Source of the DNA: Hymenopus coronatus
Lineage: Eukaryota > Arthropoda > Insecta > Mantodea > Hymenopodidae
Direction of reading: 5' to 3'
Assembly (NCBI GenBank): GCA_030762935.1
Contig: CM060893.1
Span: forward strand, 11,514,001-11,578,000
Length of the DNA: 64,000 bases
Shown here in pieces: positions 24,029 to 32,957 of the stretch. The position numbers and the translations under genes were made by a program. Under the pieces are notes generated by a model. The model made no database searches. It was given only the letters and a program-made list of their open reading frames with translations, and was not told where the DNA came from. The first letter of the stretch is position 1. Each line of letters begins with the position of its first letter.

Positions 24029-24168
24029 GCCTTTTTCTAAAAAGTTTTTTTTTTTAATTCAGTAGACCTGAAAACATGTATTTCTGGAAAAATCTTGAGG
24101 TTGAATTTTTGGGTGGAATACAATACCTATGAATATTGCACATATGGGCTAGAGAAAGTAAAAATTTG
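23797..24168. mobile_element. Palindromic HER derivative (3' end to 3' end)
   Basis: The left half is a reverse HER 3' end (ACTTTCTCTAAGCATATTAT to about 23985). The right half is a forward HER 3' end (about 24025-24168, ending GCTAGAGAAAGTAAAAA). They meet at a (CA)n tract at 23996-24025. Both outer ends are the element's 3' terminus, making a fold-back unit of about 370 bp. Confidence 0.8.
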
Positions 24169-24189
24169 TTAGGCTTTTCGAAAAATGAT

Positions 24190-24426
24190 AATATTTCAAA
24201 AATTAAAAATACTGGCATTAATTGTTTAAATTGTGATCTTGTTTAGATTGGTAAGACCAAACATCATAAGAAGCACTTTAGAAATATTAAATACAAACAG
24301 TTTGATAAATCAACTGTGGTAGAATGTTTTTGGAAATTTAATCATGAAATAAATCCAGGTGTTAAACTTTTAACACACTTAAATGTACCCATAGATTTAA
24401 TGTTTGCGAGAAAATATTTATATTAA
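24190..24426 (+). pseudogene. GIY-YIG-like endonuclease fragment (Penelope-like?)
   Basis: The plus frame reads KIKNTGINCLNCDLV, then TAG at 24244-24246, then IGKTKHHKKHFRNIKYKQF and STVVECFWKFNHEI, ending at TAA 24424. The arrangement (NCxxCxxxYIGKT, then xxRxxxHxxxI, then STVAxHxWxxxHEI) matches the GIY-YIG endonuclease domain of Penelope-like retroelements; the stop sits where the Tyr of YIG is expected. The N-terminal RT is not attached. It could instead come from another GIY-YIG-bearing element. Confidence 0.6.
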
Positions 24427-24713
24427 AGAATAAAAATCATACAAATGTATTTTGATATACTACCAATTGTTTCTTTCAATAAATTTGCTTTGATTCCAGT
24501 AGTTAGAAATGCCTTAGTGCACAATTCACCTAGTAGCAGTAACCATAACAACGTAAATAAACAACAGTAAAGAGAAATTGTGAAACTAGTCCTGGTGATA
24601 AAAAGGATAAGTGAAGAGTTGTTGCTTCCTTTTTATCAATGTTTCGTCACGCGTAACAATGTCTGAAATGGCAAGACTTTCTACAGTTAAATCTTTGTAG
24701 TATTTCTTCCCAT

Positions 24714-25580
24714 GCATTTTGGAGTACCACAAGGAACTATCTTAGGACCATTTTTATTCCATTATGATAAATGACCTGCTAAGACGATTCTATATGCTGA
24801 TGATTCCACTTTTATTTTAACACATAATGATTTTGCTGTTTTAAATAATATATGTTATGACATAATTCAGAGTGCTACTAAATGGTTCTCTAGCAATGGG
24901 TTTTTAACTAACTGTGACAAAATGCAAAACATTATGTTTAGCCTTAGACAAAGCTCAAATGATGCTGAATACACTAATGTAAAACTTTTAGGAATGGTTT
25001 TAGATACAGAATTAACCTGGAATTCACATGTTGAAATGGTCTGTAAAAAGTTGTCTAAAGTTGTGTATTTACTGAGAACCATTTACAACAAAGTACCTTG
25101 TAGCTATTTAAAGCAAATATATCTTACTTTGTTTGAAAGTGTTTTTAGCTATGGACTGTTAGCATATGGGAACTGTTCTAAATTGAATGATATTCTACTT
25201 CTGCAAAAGAAAGCCATGAGAATTTTATGTCATACTTCTTACAATGCTCCATGTAGACCACTTTTTAAGCAACAGAGAATTTTAACAGTGTACAATTGCT
25301 ATATATTACAATTATTATTATATGTGCACAAGAATTTAAGTCAATTTAAACTGAACAGACATGTACACACATTAAATACCAGAAATATTGATAAATTGCA
25401 GTTCCATACACTAGACTAAGGATACTTATTTGATAACCAGCATTAAAGCCTATAATAAGCTTCGTGACCACACGAGAGATCTAAATGTAATACACTTTAA
25501 GGCTAAAGTAAAAAAATGGTTGATGGACAATGTATTTTACAATTTGGGTGAACTTTTTAATACTAGAATTGTTATATGAC
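24714..25580 (+). pseudogene. Non-LTR retrotransposon reverse transcriptase, 5'-truncated
   Basis: Frames in order give FGVPQGTILGPFLF, then MINDLL (shifted), ILYADDSTFILTHNDF with the catalytic YADD, and a long open segment (24922-25419) with VKLLGMVLDTELTWNSHV, QIYLTLFESVFSYGLLAYGN and LLLQKKAMRIL. A shifted frame then gives SIKAYNKLRDHTRDLN and KVKKWLMDNVFYNLGELF. This is the palm, thumb and C-terminal tail of a jockey/CR1-type non-LTR RT. At least two frameshifts and no endonuclease domain make it a dead 5'-truncated copy. Confidence 0.85.
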
Positions 25581-25865
25581 TGACTCTTACTTGTATATAT
25601 TATTTTGACCATGTCTATTGTACTAATGTACCTAATGACTAAACAAATAAATACTAAATACTTCTGCGCTTCAGATAAATTATGGGGCACCCATCTTGAA
25701 GAAATTTATTTTTACACAAAGATGCTCATGAAAGATTGTTGAAGCATTTGGCAAACTAATTGCTATAACTGTTGCAACAGATCTGGACATCTTAATGAGA
25801 GCTAGGAAGCGAGTTGTACACTCAGATAAGCAGTTCACCAGTCGATGTCAAATATCTGTCACCTC
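25581..25865. other. Short unannotated stretch
   Basis: 3' flank of the RT fragment; AATAAATACTAAATA at 25645-25660 may be a degraded retrotransposon tail. Confidence 0.3.
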
Positions 25866-26440
25866 TTATGCACTGCACATATGTATATTCATATCTACAA
25901 AACATCTATACAAATGGCCTACTATATAAACAATGTCAATCGTCTGCCTCCAATTCTTCCACACCTTAAGTCCTTCGTCTTCGCTCATGTCATCATCAAC
26001 ACTATCACTACTTTTTGCACAATTATCTGGATTAGAATTCCTTTTGAATTTCTGCAATTCTTTCTAATGATTTTCAACATGTTGACATATATTTTCCCAT
26101 TCTGGCCTGCCAATTTCTGCAATTTGCTGGCGACACAACTGTTCTATATCTTTAAATTTAAAGCGTTATAAAGTTTTTCTTTCTTGCCTATCTTTGAGAA
26201 CCCTGAAAATGGAACTCTGTGAAGTATCAGTTGCTTTGGCTACTCTTTCAATCATTTTCTACAGGCTTTTGAAGAGTTTGGGAAACATACATTTTCTTCC
26301 TTATCTCTGCCTCTTGTTTCTTGAAGTCGAGGACATTTACAACTATTTCTCTGCTCTACCTTGCCATTTAACTTTGAAAACGTAGGAGTCATGGTTAAAA
26401 GAATAAAATAAATAAAATGAACACTATTTATTGCCCCTTT
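25866..26440 (-). pseudogene. IS630/Tc1-like transposase, core deleted
   Basis: On the minus strand a helix-turn-helix segment (ERVAKATDTSQSSIFRVLK, about 26255-26195) is followed directly, after a TAA, by FKFKDIEQLCRQQIAEI, GRPEWENICQHVENHQKE and an acidic Ser-rich tail (SSDSVDDDMSEDEG). These resemble the DNA-binding start and the C-terminal tail of IS630/Tc1-like insect transposases; the DDE core between them is absent. The upstream part (26440-26260) is frameshifted. Related in kind to 16538-16972. Confidence 0.5.
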
Positions 26441-26884
26441 GAATACAAACATATGCGGAACACTTTCGATACAGAATGTACAAAGTTTCTCACTGTGACT
26501 TTAAGTAAGCAAAGTATCACATCACAAACTCCAATAAGCTAGGCTCAGTAGCTGGATTGGCAGTCAGGGTCACGATTCCAGAAGTTAATGCCAGTTCAAT
26601 GTCCTTGTAGGTTAGTCTTGGATCTTCACTGATCATGTTTCCACGTGGTGATGTTTTTCTCAGTCGCTACTGCTGTTGGTCTGTCGCTCTTCTTTTTATC
26701 CTTAAGAGATTGCCCCCCTCTTAAATTCTTCAAACTAGTGGAACACAGTGGCACGTGACCGAGAATAGTACCCCCCTCAAACAATCAGGTGACTGTCTTT
26801 CATTTAGGCCATATTTGAAATCATACAAGATCATTGCAGGAAAATGCTCTCTCTGAATCTCCATTGTACTTTCAAGAACGTTCA
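26441..26884. other. Unannotated stretch
   Basis: No gene recognised. Confidence 0.4.
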
Positions 26885-27060
26885 CTCACCCAGAGGTCTT
26901 AGGTTCGATTCCCGGCTGAGGTGGGGAGTTTTTCTTTAACCAGATGATGATGATTGGGGTTTAAGGGCGTTCAACTTCAGGGTTATCAGCGCCCTTAACA
27001 TAAAACGGTGAAGCTAAAACACCAGTGATAAAAGCATGCTAAAAAGGATCGCAATTAAAA
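26885..27060 (+). mobile_element. tRNA-derived SINE, family 5
   Basis: A B-box-like GGTTCGATTCCCGGC at 26911-26925 precedes a GATGATGATGATT tract and the block TTTAAGGGCGTTCAACTTCA, also found at 7690-7730. The A box is not clear. Confidence 0.6.
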
Positions 27061-27838
27061 TATCTAAAACAACATATGAAACCAGTATGAATTAAAACAA
27101 ACACTAAAACTATCAATGGAATGTGATTGGAGAGCTAAAACAAAAAAAAAAAGGGCTTTGACTAGAATTATTCCCTATCCCCCACCGAGTCTGGAAGTAT
27201 GCATGTGAGAGTGAATGTGTGTATATTTGAGGAAAATAAAAACAATTTAAATCCAATGTAAAGAACTTATAGATGAGTTACTTCTATATGACCTTATATG
27301 TTAAAGGGGGCTATATAAATGAAATAAAAAAGAACGTTCACTCTTTCCAGACTACAAACATAAAATAAGGGAAAATATATTACACAACAATGATGTGCCT
27401 GCTATAATTGCATTACCAATGAGTCAGCTATTTCGACACAGCAACAATGTTTTCCCCAAGGATAGCCAATATTCCAAGTTTCAATACTTATCCATAATTG
27501 ATGAGAAATTATCTTGTGATTGACATTCCTGCTGGCACATGGCTGTCCCAGTAAACTGTTGCCATATTTACTTGCTGTCCATCTGCAGCACCACATGTTC
27601 CACTGCTTCCTCTAAAAGCCTTCTTTCTGAGAATGTTATATCACACTTCTCGTATGTTGAACTACTTTTCCCCATTTCCCACTAGTTATCTATTCCTTTC
27701 AACATTGCGTCCTCTATTTCACTAAACATAAAAGTTTTATTATTTCGGCTAACGTAACCTCAACTCATTTATCACAGCTGTAAATTTTCAAATCACAGTA
27801 CCACTCATGGTAGTCCTAGGATAAGAACAAAAGCAATG
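27061..27838. other. Unannotated stretch
   Basis: No recognisable gene or repeat; short A-runs at 27137-27152. Confidence 0.4.
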
Positions 27839-27846
27839 TCTGCGGT

Positions 27847-29320
27847 CAGGCCCAAATTTAGGATCTCTGACGCCCCTGGGCAAAAAAAAAAAAAAAAAAA
27901 CATTTGCTGCCCCCCCCCAACTTGCCATACATATATTACTTAAATTTTCACAACATAGAGAATGGTTTCACTAGTATGAGTGACAAACACCATAAGTGAA
28001 TTTATTAAAATTTAAGTGGAAACATCATAATAGAAAAAATCTGATGTGTTCCATTCACATAACTTTCTCCATACCTCAGCAACAAATTATTCTTAAAAAG
28101 CTTATTCTTCTATTTACTTCATGCTAATCAGTATAAAATTAGCAAAAATAGCCATATTACTTGCTTCCTTATAAGCATAAGCAAAATAGGGAGTACCATA
28201 GGTTAAAGTGATAATCAAAAGCTGGTTACTATGTCACTGAAGTTCCTTTGTTTGTATGGACAACAGTTGACAACTTCCTGTATGAGAAAAGTGTAAGTTT
28301 TTCATAGCAGAAACCATAAACAAGGAAGGTCTCAAAAACGATCAACTCCACGAAAAAAATGTATATAGCATAAATTGTGTGTTTTAACGTGCTCTACATT
28401 TTTTGTGTAGTAAGATTTTGTCCATCTCTTATGGTTTAGCAGTTATTCAAAATTCCGTAAAATTCATCCAGAATAAACTACTCTTCAGAGGTCATTTCCA
28501 GAAAATTCAAGATATACATTTTATTTGTCAGGTAAATGTCTTTAATGTACAATATTTTAATCAAAATCGTTAGAGCCATTTTTGAGAAAATCGAAATTTT
28601 CGAATAAAGTTACATGTAAAGGGTAGTTTGGGGTGGGGGGATTTTTCTCAAAACCTTCGTGTCGCATCCCTGGAAGATACTAAACTTAAATAACAAGTTT
28701 GGTATTTTACCGACTTTTCGTTTTTGAGCTATCGTGTTCACAGACACACGGACCTTTTTCTGAAAATACTTTTTTTGGATACAGGGGACCCTAAAACATA
28801 TATTTCCGGTGTAATCTCGGTATCGAATTTTTTGGTGGAGTGCAATACATTCTCTATACACTATGTACATAGTGCCTATAAAGAAAGTAAAAACTTACAC
28901 TAAAGAGGCATCACCCCATATTAGATGTCAAAGCATATACTGTTTAATAACTAGAGGCTTCCTCCTTGCCCTGTCATTTGCAAACAAGTTTACGAGTTCG
29001 TCATAGTCCATTAACGTTAGAAAATTAACGTTAATAAATAACAACACACACTTCTTGATCTTATAATTTTTTGCGTGAGTTAATCGATTCTCACTATGGA
29101 ATGCATTTTGCTTTGTCTCCGCTACGTGCGCATAGCGTGCAAACTAATCAGCATAGTCAACATGTGTCAAATAATACTCCTCTGTGAGCGGCAAATTTAA
29201 ATGAACTTGACGATTCATGTCTATGCTTTTTTTTTTGCAGCTTTCCAGTAATTTTACCGCCTCCTAAAATGTGACGCCCTGGGCAGTTGCCTAGTTTGCC
29301 CTGCCGTAAATATGGTCCTG
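27847..29320 (-). mobile_element. Non-autonomous hAT element (ZMYM1-like), HER nested inside
   Basis: Left end CAGGCCCAAATTTAGG and complement of the right end CAGGACCATATTTACGG are imperfect inverted repeats. They are flanked by 8-bp duplications TCTGCGGT (27839-27846) and TCTGCGAT (29321-29328), as hAT elements make. The minus strand near 28975-29100 reads ENRLTHAKNYKIK and MDYDELVNLFANDRAR, resembling the extreme C-terminus of ZMYM1-like hAT transposases. The rest of the transposase is deleted. HER copy 28040-28893 inserted later; without it the element is about 620 bp. Confidence 0.8.
28040..28893 (+). mobile_element. HER repeat copy, full length, inside hAT remnant
   Basis: Starts TCTGATGTGTTCCATTCACA and ends at the terminal hairpin and AAAGAAAGTAAAAA. 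It sits inside the 27847-29320 hAT remnant, so it is younger than that insertion. Confidence 0.92.
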
Positions 29321-29328
29321 TCTGCGAT

Positions 29329-29730
29329 ATATAAAAGGTAGATTATATATGTAAATCCTTACAGAATCACTGTTTATAACAGATCCAAATTTTTCACAAA
29401 ATGAAATCATACAAGATCAGCTATGCTTGAGAACATGCATGTAAACTTCCACTGAACTCATAGATGTAATGCCAATGACATGATCTCTGTGACAGTTATG
29501 CATTCTTACACTATGAGTGGTTAGCAACCTGACAAGCCCCTGTCAGCAGACGACATATCCCACAGTCATAAGGAAATTTTTCACCAACTGCAGTGGCCCT
29601 CATATATATATCAATAATCATAGCTGATATTAACTAAGTAAAAATAAATCAGAGGAACATAAACCACGTTAACTATATAAAACTTCAAACACTGAGAAAG
29701 GAGAAATAAAAGAATTCCCAGTTATTATGC
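29329..29730. other. Unannotated stretch
   Basis: No recognised feature before the fold-back arm. Confidence 0.4.
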
Positions 29731-30947
29731 AGAACTTCGGCCGCTCTAAAAATCGAATGAAACTAAGTTTGATTGCTTAAACCTTCTACAATCACGTCTA
29801 CCTTGAATAGTATTAAAGTTCATTCCCAGCATTTGTATATTACATAATCGTTTAATATGGCAAATGCAATACTTACTATATTTGTATTCTGTAGCTTCTG
29901 AGTTAGTTAGCAGCCTCCTTTACAAGTTGATCAGCCCTTTCATTTGCAATTGTACCATCATGTCCTCATACCCAACCCATACAAATGTTTAATTACTCCA
30001 TATTTAATTTTCCAAGTGAATTAAGACAGTATTTATTATTAACTGCTTTAAGTGCTGCTTGTGATTCACTAAAAATACAAAGTAGTAGTAATAGTAGTGT
30101 AACGGAAGGTATTTCACATCTAATTGACTTTTTCCACATCAGACCCCCTGGAGGAAGGGTGAGATTAATTGTAATTTCAGAGGGCAGCCAATAGTCAGAC
30201 ATGTAGAGAGCCTTGTGGAGGGTCTCTAACAGCTCACAAGCAGACTTTGTATTTCTGATGGTGATTTCAAAAATCTGCAAAGCTTTTTTTTTTATTATAG
30301 ACGAATTCGTGTGCATGCTGGAATGGTTCGTATTTTGCATATATGACAGATATTTACCAAATAATTATGCTTAAACGAGTACCACTTGAATAATAAATGA
30401 TTTATAATGTGTAGGTTATAAACGAAAAATATAACAATTTATAACAAAAAAGCTTGGTTTCGTTGCTAGTGGAAGACACTGTATCTATTGGTATATAAGA
30501 TCGTCATATGTCACTCTTGACAGGATTACCGTATCGTGAGAACCCGTAGGAATAATTCACTGGTTAGTGTGACTAGTAGATGGTGGAAGAGTGTGTGAGC
30601 TTTTTTTATTTTTTTATCTGTTTTTGTAGGCGAAACCTCTGGGTACAGTGGTTTTCAAATTTAGCACAAGGTTAGGCTTGAATATGTTAAGGTTAGTGTG
30701 TGTATATAAATTTATGTTTCTAATTTTCTATTGTAGTACTATTATTTATATAATATTCGTTTATATATGATTATTTGGTAAATATCCATCATATATGCAA
30801 AATACAAACCGTTCCAGTATGCGCACAATTTGTCTATAATAAAAAAAAATTTTTCCAACAAATAAAACCTTTGAAATCATCATCAGAAATACAATGACAG
30901 TCAATCACACTTAGTTTTATTCGATTTTTAGAGCGGCCGAAGTTCTA
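29731..30947. repeat. Fold-back element, interrupted inverted repeat
   Basis: 29731-29775 (AGAACTTCGGCCGCTCTAAA and onward) and 30249-30370 together match the reverse complement of 30770-30947. The left arm is split by about 470 bp (29776-30245) holding an RNase H fragment. The centre (about 30371-30769) is a unique AT-rich loop. Arms are about 170 bp and roughly 85% alike by eye. Confidence 0.75.
29890..30090 (-). pseudogene. RNase H domain fragment of a non-LTR retrotransposon
   Basis: The minus strand reads CIFSESQAALKAVNNKYC, where families usually have IFTDSQAAL, so Glu replaces the catalytic Asp. It continues to LYGLGMRT, then WVGYED and, after a frameshift, TIANERADQLVKEAAN, matching the WVPGHxGxxGNExADxLAK end of LINE RNase H domains. 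A stop (TAA) follows. Fragmentary and inactive. It lies in the left arm of the fold-back and is missing from the right arm. Confidence 0.8.
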
Positions 30948-31001
30948 CATAATTACTGAATTCCCTCAATACAATAATTAGTTTTGCATATCCTTCCTTA
31001 C

Positions 31002-31316
31002 CTCTGAATCTTCATTGTGAATCACTTCAGATTCAGGCTTCAATTCATCTGTTTCTAGACCAGGTTCGTCTTTGATCTCAACCTTGAGAAGTATTTCATT
31101 ACAATCCTCTTGTAGATCAGGAATAAAAACTGCAGCAAATGCAGGTGATTCGTTCTTCACATCTGAACCATGAGTTGCTTCTGACTCAGATGGCATCTCG
31201 GTTGATGTTGTCTCCGGTACACAAGGTTCTTGTTTCACTACTACTCTGGTATCCATTTCATTAACTTTCTCGGACTCCATTATAAGTTTGAAGAAAAACA
31301 ATATTTACATCAACAT
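31002..31316 (-). CDS. N-terminal coding exon, SUMO-motif transcription factor type
   Basis: The exon runs from an acceptor (CACTTTCTTCAG, ending at 31317) to a strong donor (CAGAG|GTAAGG, last exon base 31002). Translation starts at the ATG at 31280, because TAA lies in frame at 31307. The first 93 codons end exactly on a codon, so the intron is phase 0. The protein begins MESEKVNEMDTRVVVKQEP and is acidic, with several sumoylation-type motifs (VKQE, VKNE, IKDE) but no finger. This composition is typical of N-terminal exons of hemimetabolous insect C2H2 zinc-finger genes. The fingers at 15722 and 9958 need a phase-2 donor, so at least one further exon would be required to join them. The partner is unproven. 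Confidence 0.6.
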
Positions 31317-31379
31317 CTGAAGAAAGTGCAGTAATGGGTTGAACATAATTTCAGTTTACATTCTTTATTGCCAAGAATC

Positions 31380-31425
31380 TTTAATCTCTGTTCTGGTGTT
31401 TCGTCAGTCATCTTGACGTCCAGTC
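31380..31425 (-). other. Possible upstream mini-exon
   Basis: A pyrimidine-rich acceptor (CTTTTTCCCAG) precedes an ATG at 31411 in good context (CAAGATGACTGACGAAACAC). The open run is short and its donor is weak. It cannot splice in frame to the 31316 exon, which is too close; listed as tentative. Confidence 0.2.
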
Positions 31426-31495
31426 TGGGAAAAAGAAAAATGTTTATTATATAAGTAAAACTGCAAAATACACTTTAAAAAAATTAATTTAAGAG

Positions 31496-31685
31496 GACCT
31501 GAGTTTGAATTTTGGTTATGGCGAGTTACCTAGATAATGTTTTATTTTGGGGTTTTTCCTTATCCTGAAAGATGAATGTCAGGTAACTATAAGCTCTATG
31601 GACCCCAAGCTCATTTAAGCATCATTTCACACATTTATTTTATCATCCGATATGACCTATCAGGTTGAAGGACATTAAACTTTGG
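31496..31685 (+). mobile_element. SINE family 2, 5'-truncated
   Basis: The body (GGTTTTTCCTTATCCTGAAA, CTCTATGGACCCCAAGCTCA, ATCATTTCACACATTT) matches 41740-41880. The tRNA-like head is degraded, and an A-run follows at 31687. Confidence 0.75.
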
Positions 31686-31699
31686 AAAAAAAAAAAAAG

Positions 31700-32412
31700 A
31701 GTTAGAAAAATGTTTTGTGTATGTCTGTCTGTGAGCAACATAGCTCAAAAACGAAAAGTCTGTTAAATACCAAACTTGATATTTAAATTCAGTATCTTCC
31801 AACAATGAGACACAAAGATTTTAAAAAACATCCTCATGCTCTCAACTACCCTTTACATGGAAAAAATTTCAAAAATTTTGATTTGCTCAAAAATGGCCAA
31901 CGATTTTGATTAAAATACTGCATATTGCAAGTAAAATATATATCTTGCACTTTCTGGGAATAGCCTCTGAAGACATCTTTATTCTGGATGAATTTTGCAT
32001 AACTGGTAAACTGTACGAGATAGACAAATCTTACTTAGCAAAAAATGTAGAGCTCGTTAAAACACACAGTTTAGGTCATATGTATTTGTTTCGTGGAACT
32101 GACCATTTTTGAGACATTCCTTGTTATTGGTTACAATCTTAAAATACTTTTCTCATGCAGGAATTTGTCAGCTCCTGGCCATACAAAGGAACTTGAATTA
32201 CATAGCAACCAGAATTTTAAAAGATTTGACTGCTGCTTTAGCCTATGGTACACGCTTATTTCCCTTCTACTCACAAGGAAGCCAAGTAGAAAGACCATTT
32301 ACAGTATTTTTTTCTTATTAGCATGAAGTAAATAGAAGAAAAGCTTTTTAACAATAAGTAGTTGCAGAGATGTAGAGAAAGTCATGTGAATGTAACACAC
32401 AAGATAGATATT
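31700..32412 (-). mobile_element. HER repeat, reverse, 3' end missing
   Basis: It runs from the internal TG tract through AGCTCAAAAACGAAAAGTC and TTTCTGGGAATAGCCTCTGA to the 5' end (complement of TGTGTTACATTCACATGACT). The terminal hairpin is absent. Confidence 0.85.
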
Positions 32413-32892
32413 TTTTTTAAGTCTATTTAACATCACTTTAACTGCTGATTCTGTCCATGATACTCGTTTGATGTGTATGGTGGGCAGTAGCCTTCATGGT
32501 CTTTTCTCCCTACCCATACCACTTTCGCTTCGTGCCAAGCAGATGATGCAAGAGTGCCATCCAGTCTGACTGCTTTTTCACTATCTATTCTCAAGACAGT
32601 GTACAGCGAGACTTTAAGATATCATGCTTATACATCATACTACTTAGTTCCACAACAAACAGATGATGCTGGGGTACCACCTGGTCTAGCTCTCACTATC
32701 TGTATATCACAATTACCATCTATTTTTCAGTTTTTCCCATGTGTTAGACAGAGGTGGAGCTTCGGATCCTGGTATTTAATATCCACTCTGGTGTTTACCT
32801 TGGCAAATGAGGAAACCACAAAAACTACCTCAGGCAGTTTGATTGACTTATGGGATTAGTATTGGGAACCTTCCATTTTACCATCTGAAATG

Positions 32893-32957
32893 AAAATGAA
32901 ATGGAGTATTATTTACAGAGGCTCTTTTAATTACCGTGGTTCTCAGCGTCCATAAAT
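32893..32957 (-). mobile_element. SINE family 1, 3' tail fragment
   Basis: Only the tail is present (complement of GGAGTATTATTTACAGAGGC through CCGTGGTTCTCAGCGTCC). Confidence 0.65.

Noticed and set aside
31002..31316. Direct splice of the SUMO-motif exon to the 9958 or 15722 zinc-finger exons
   Set aside because: The donor is phase 0 and both acceptors need phase 2; joining would shift the finger frame.
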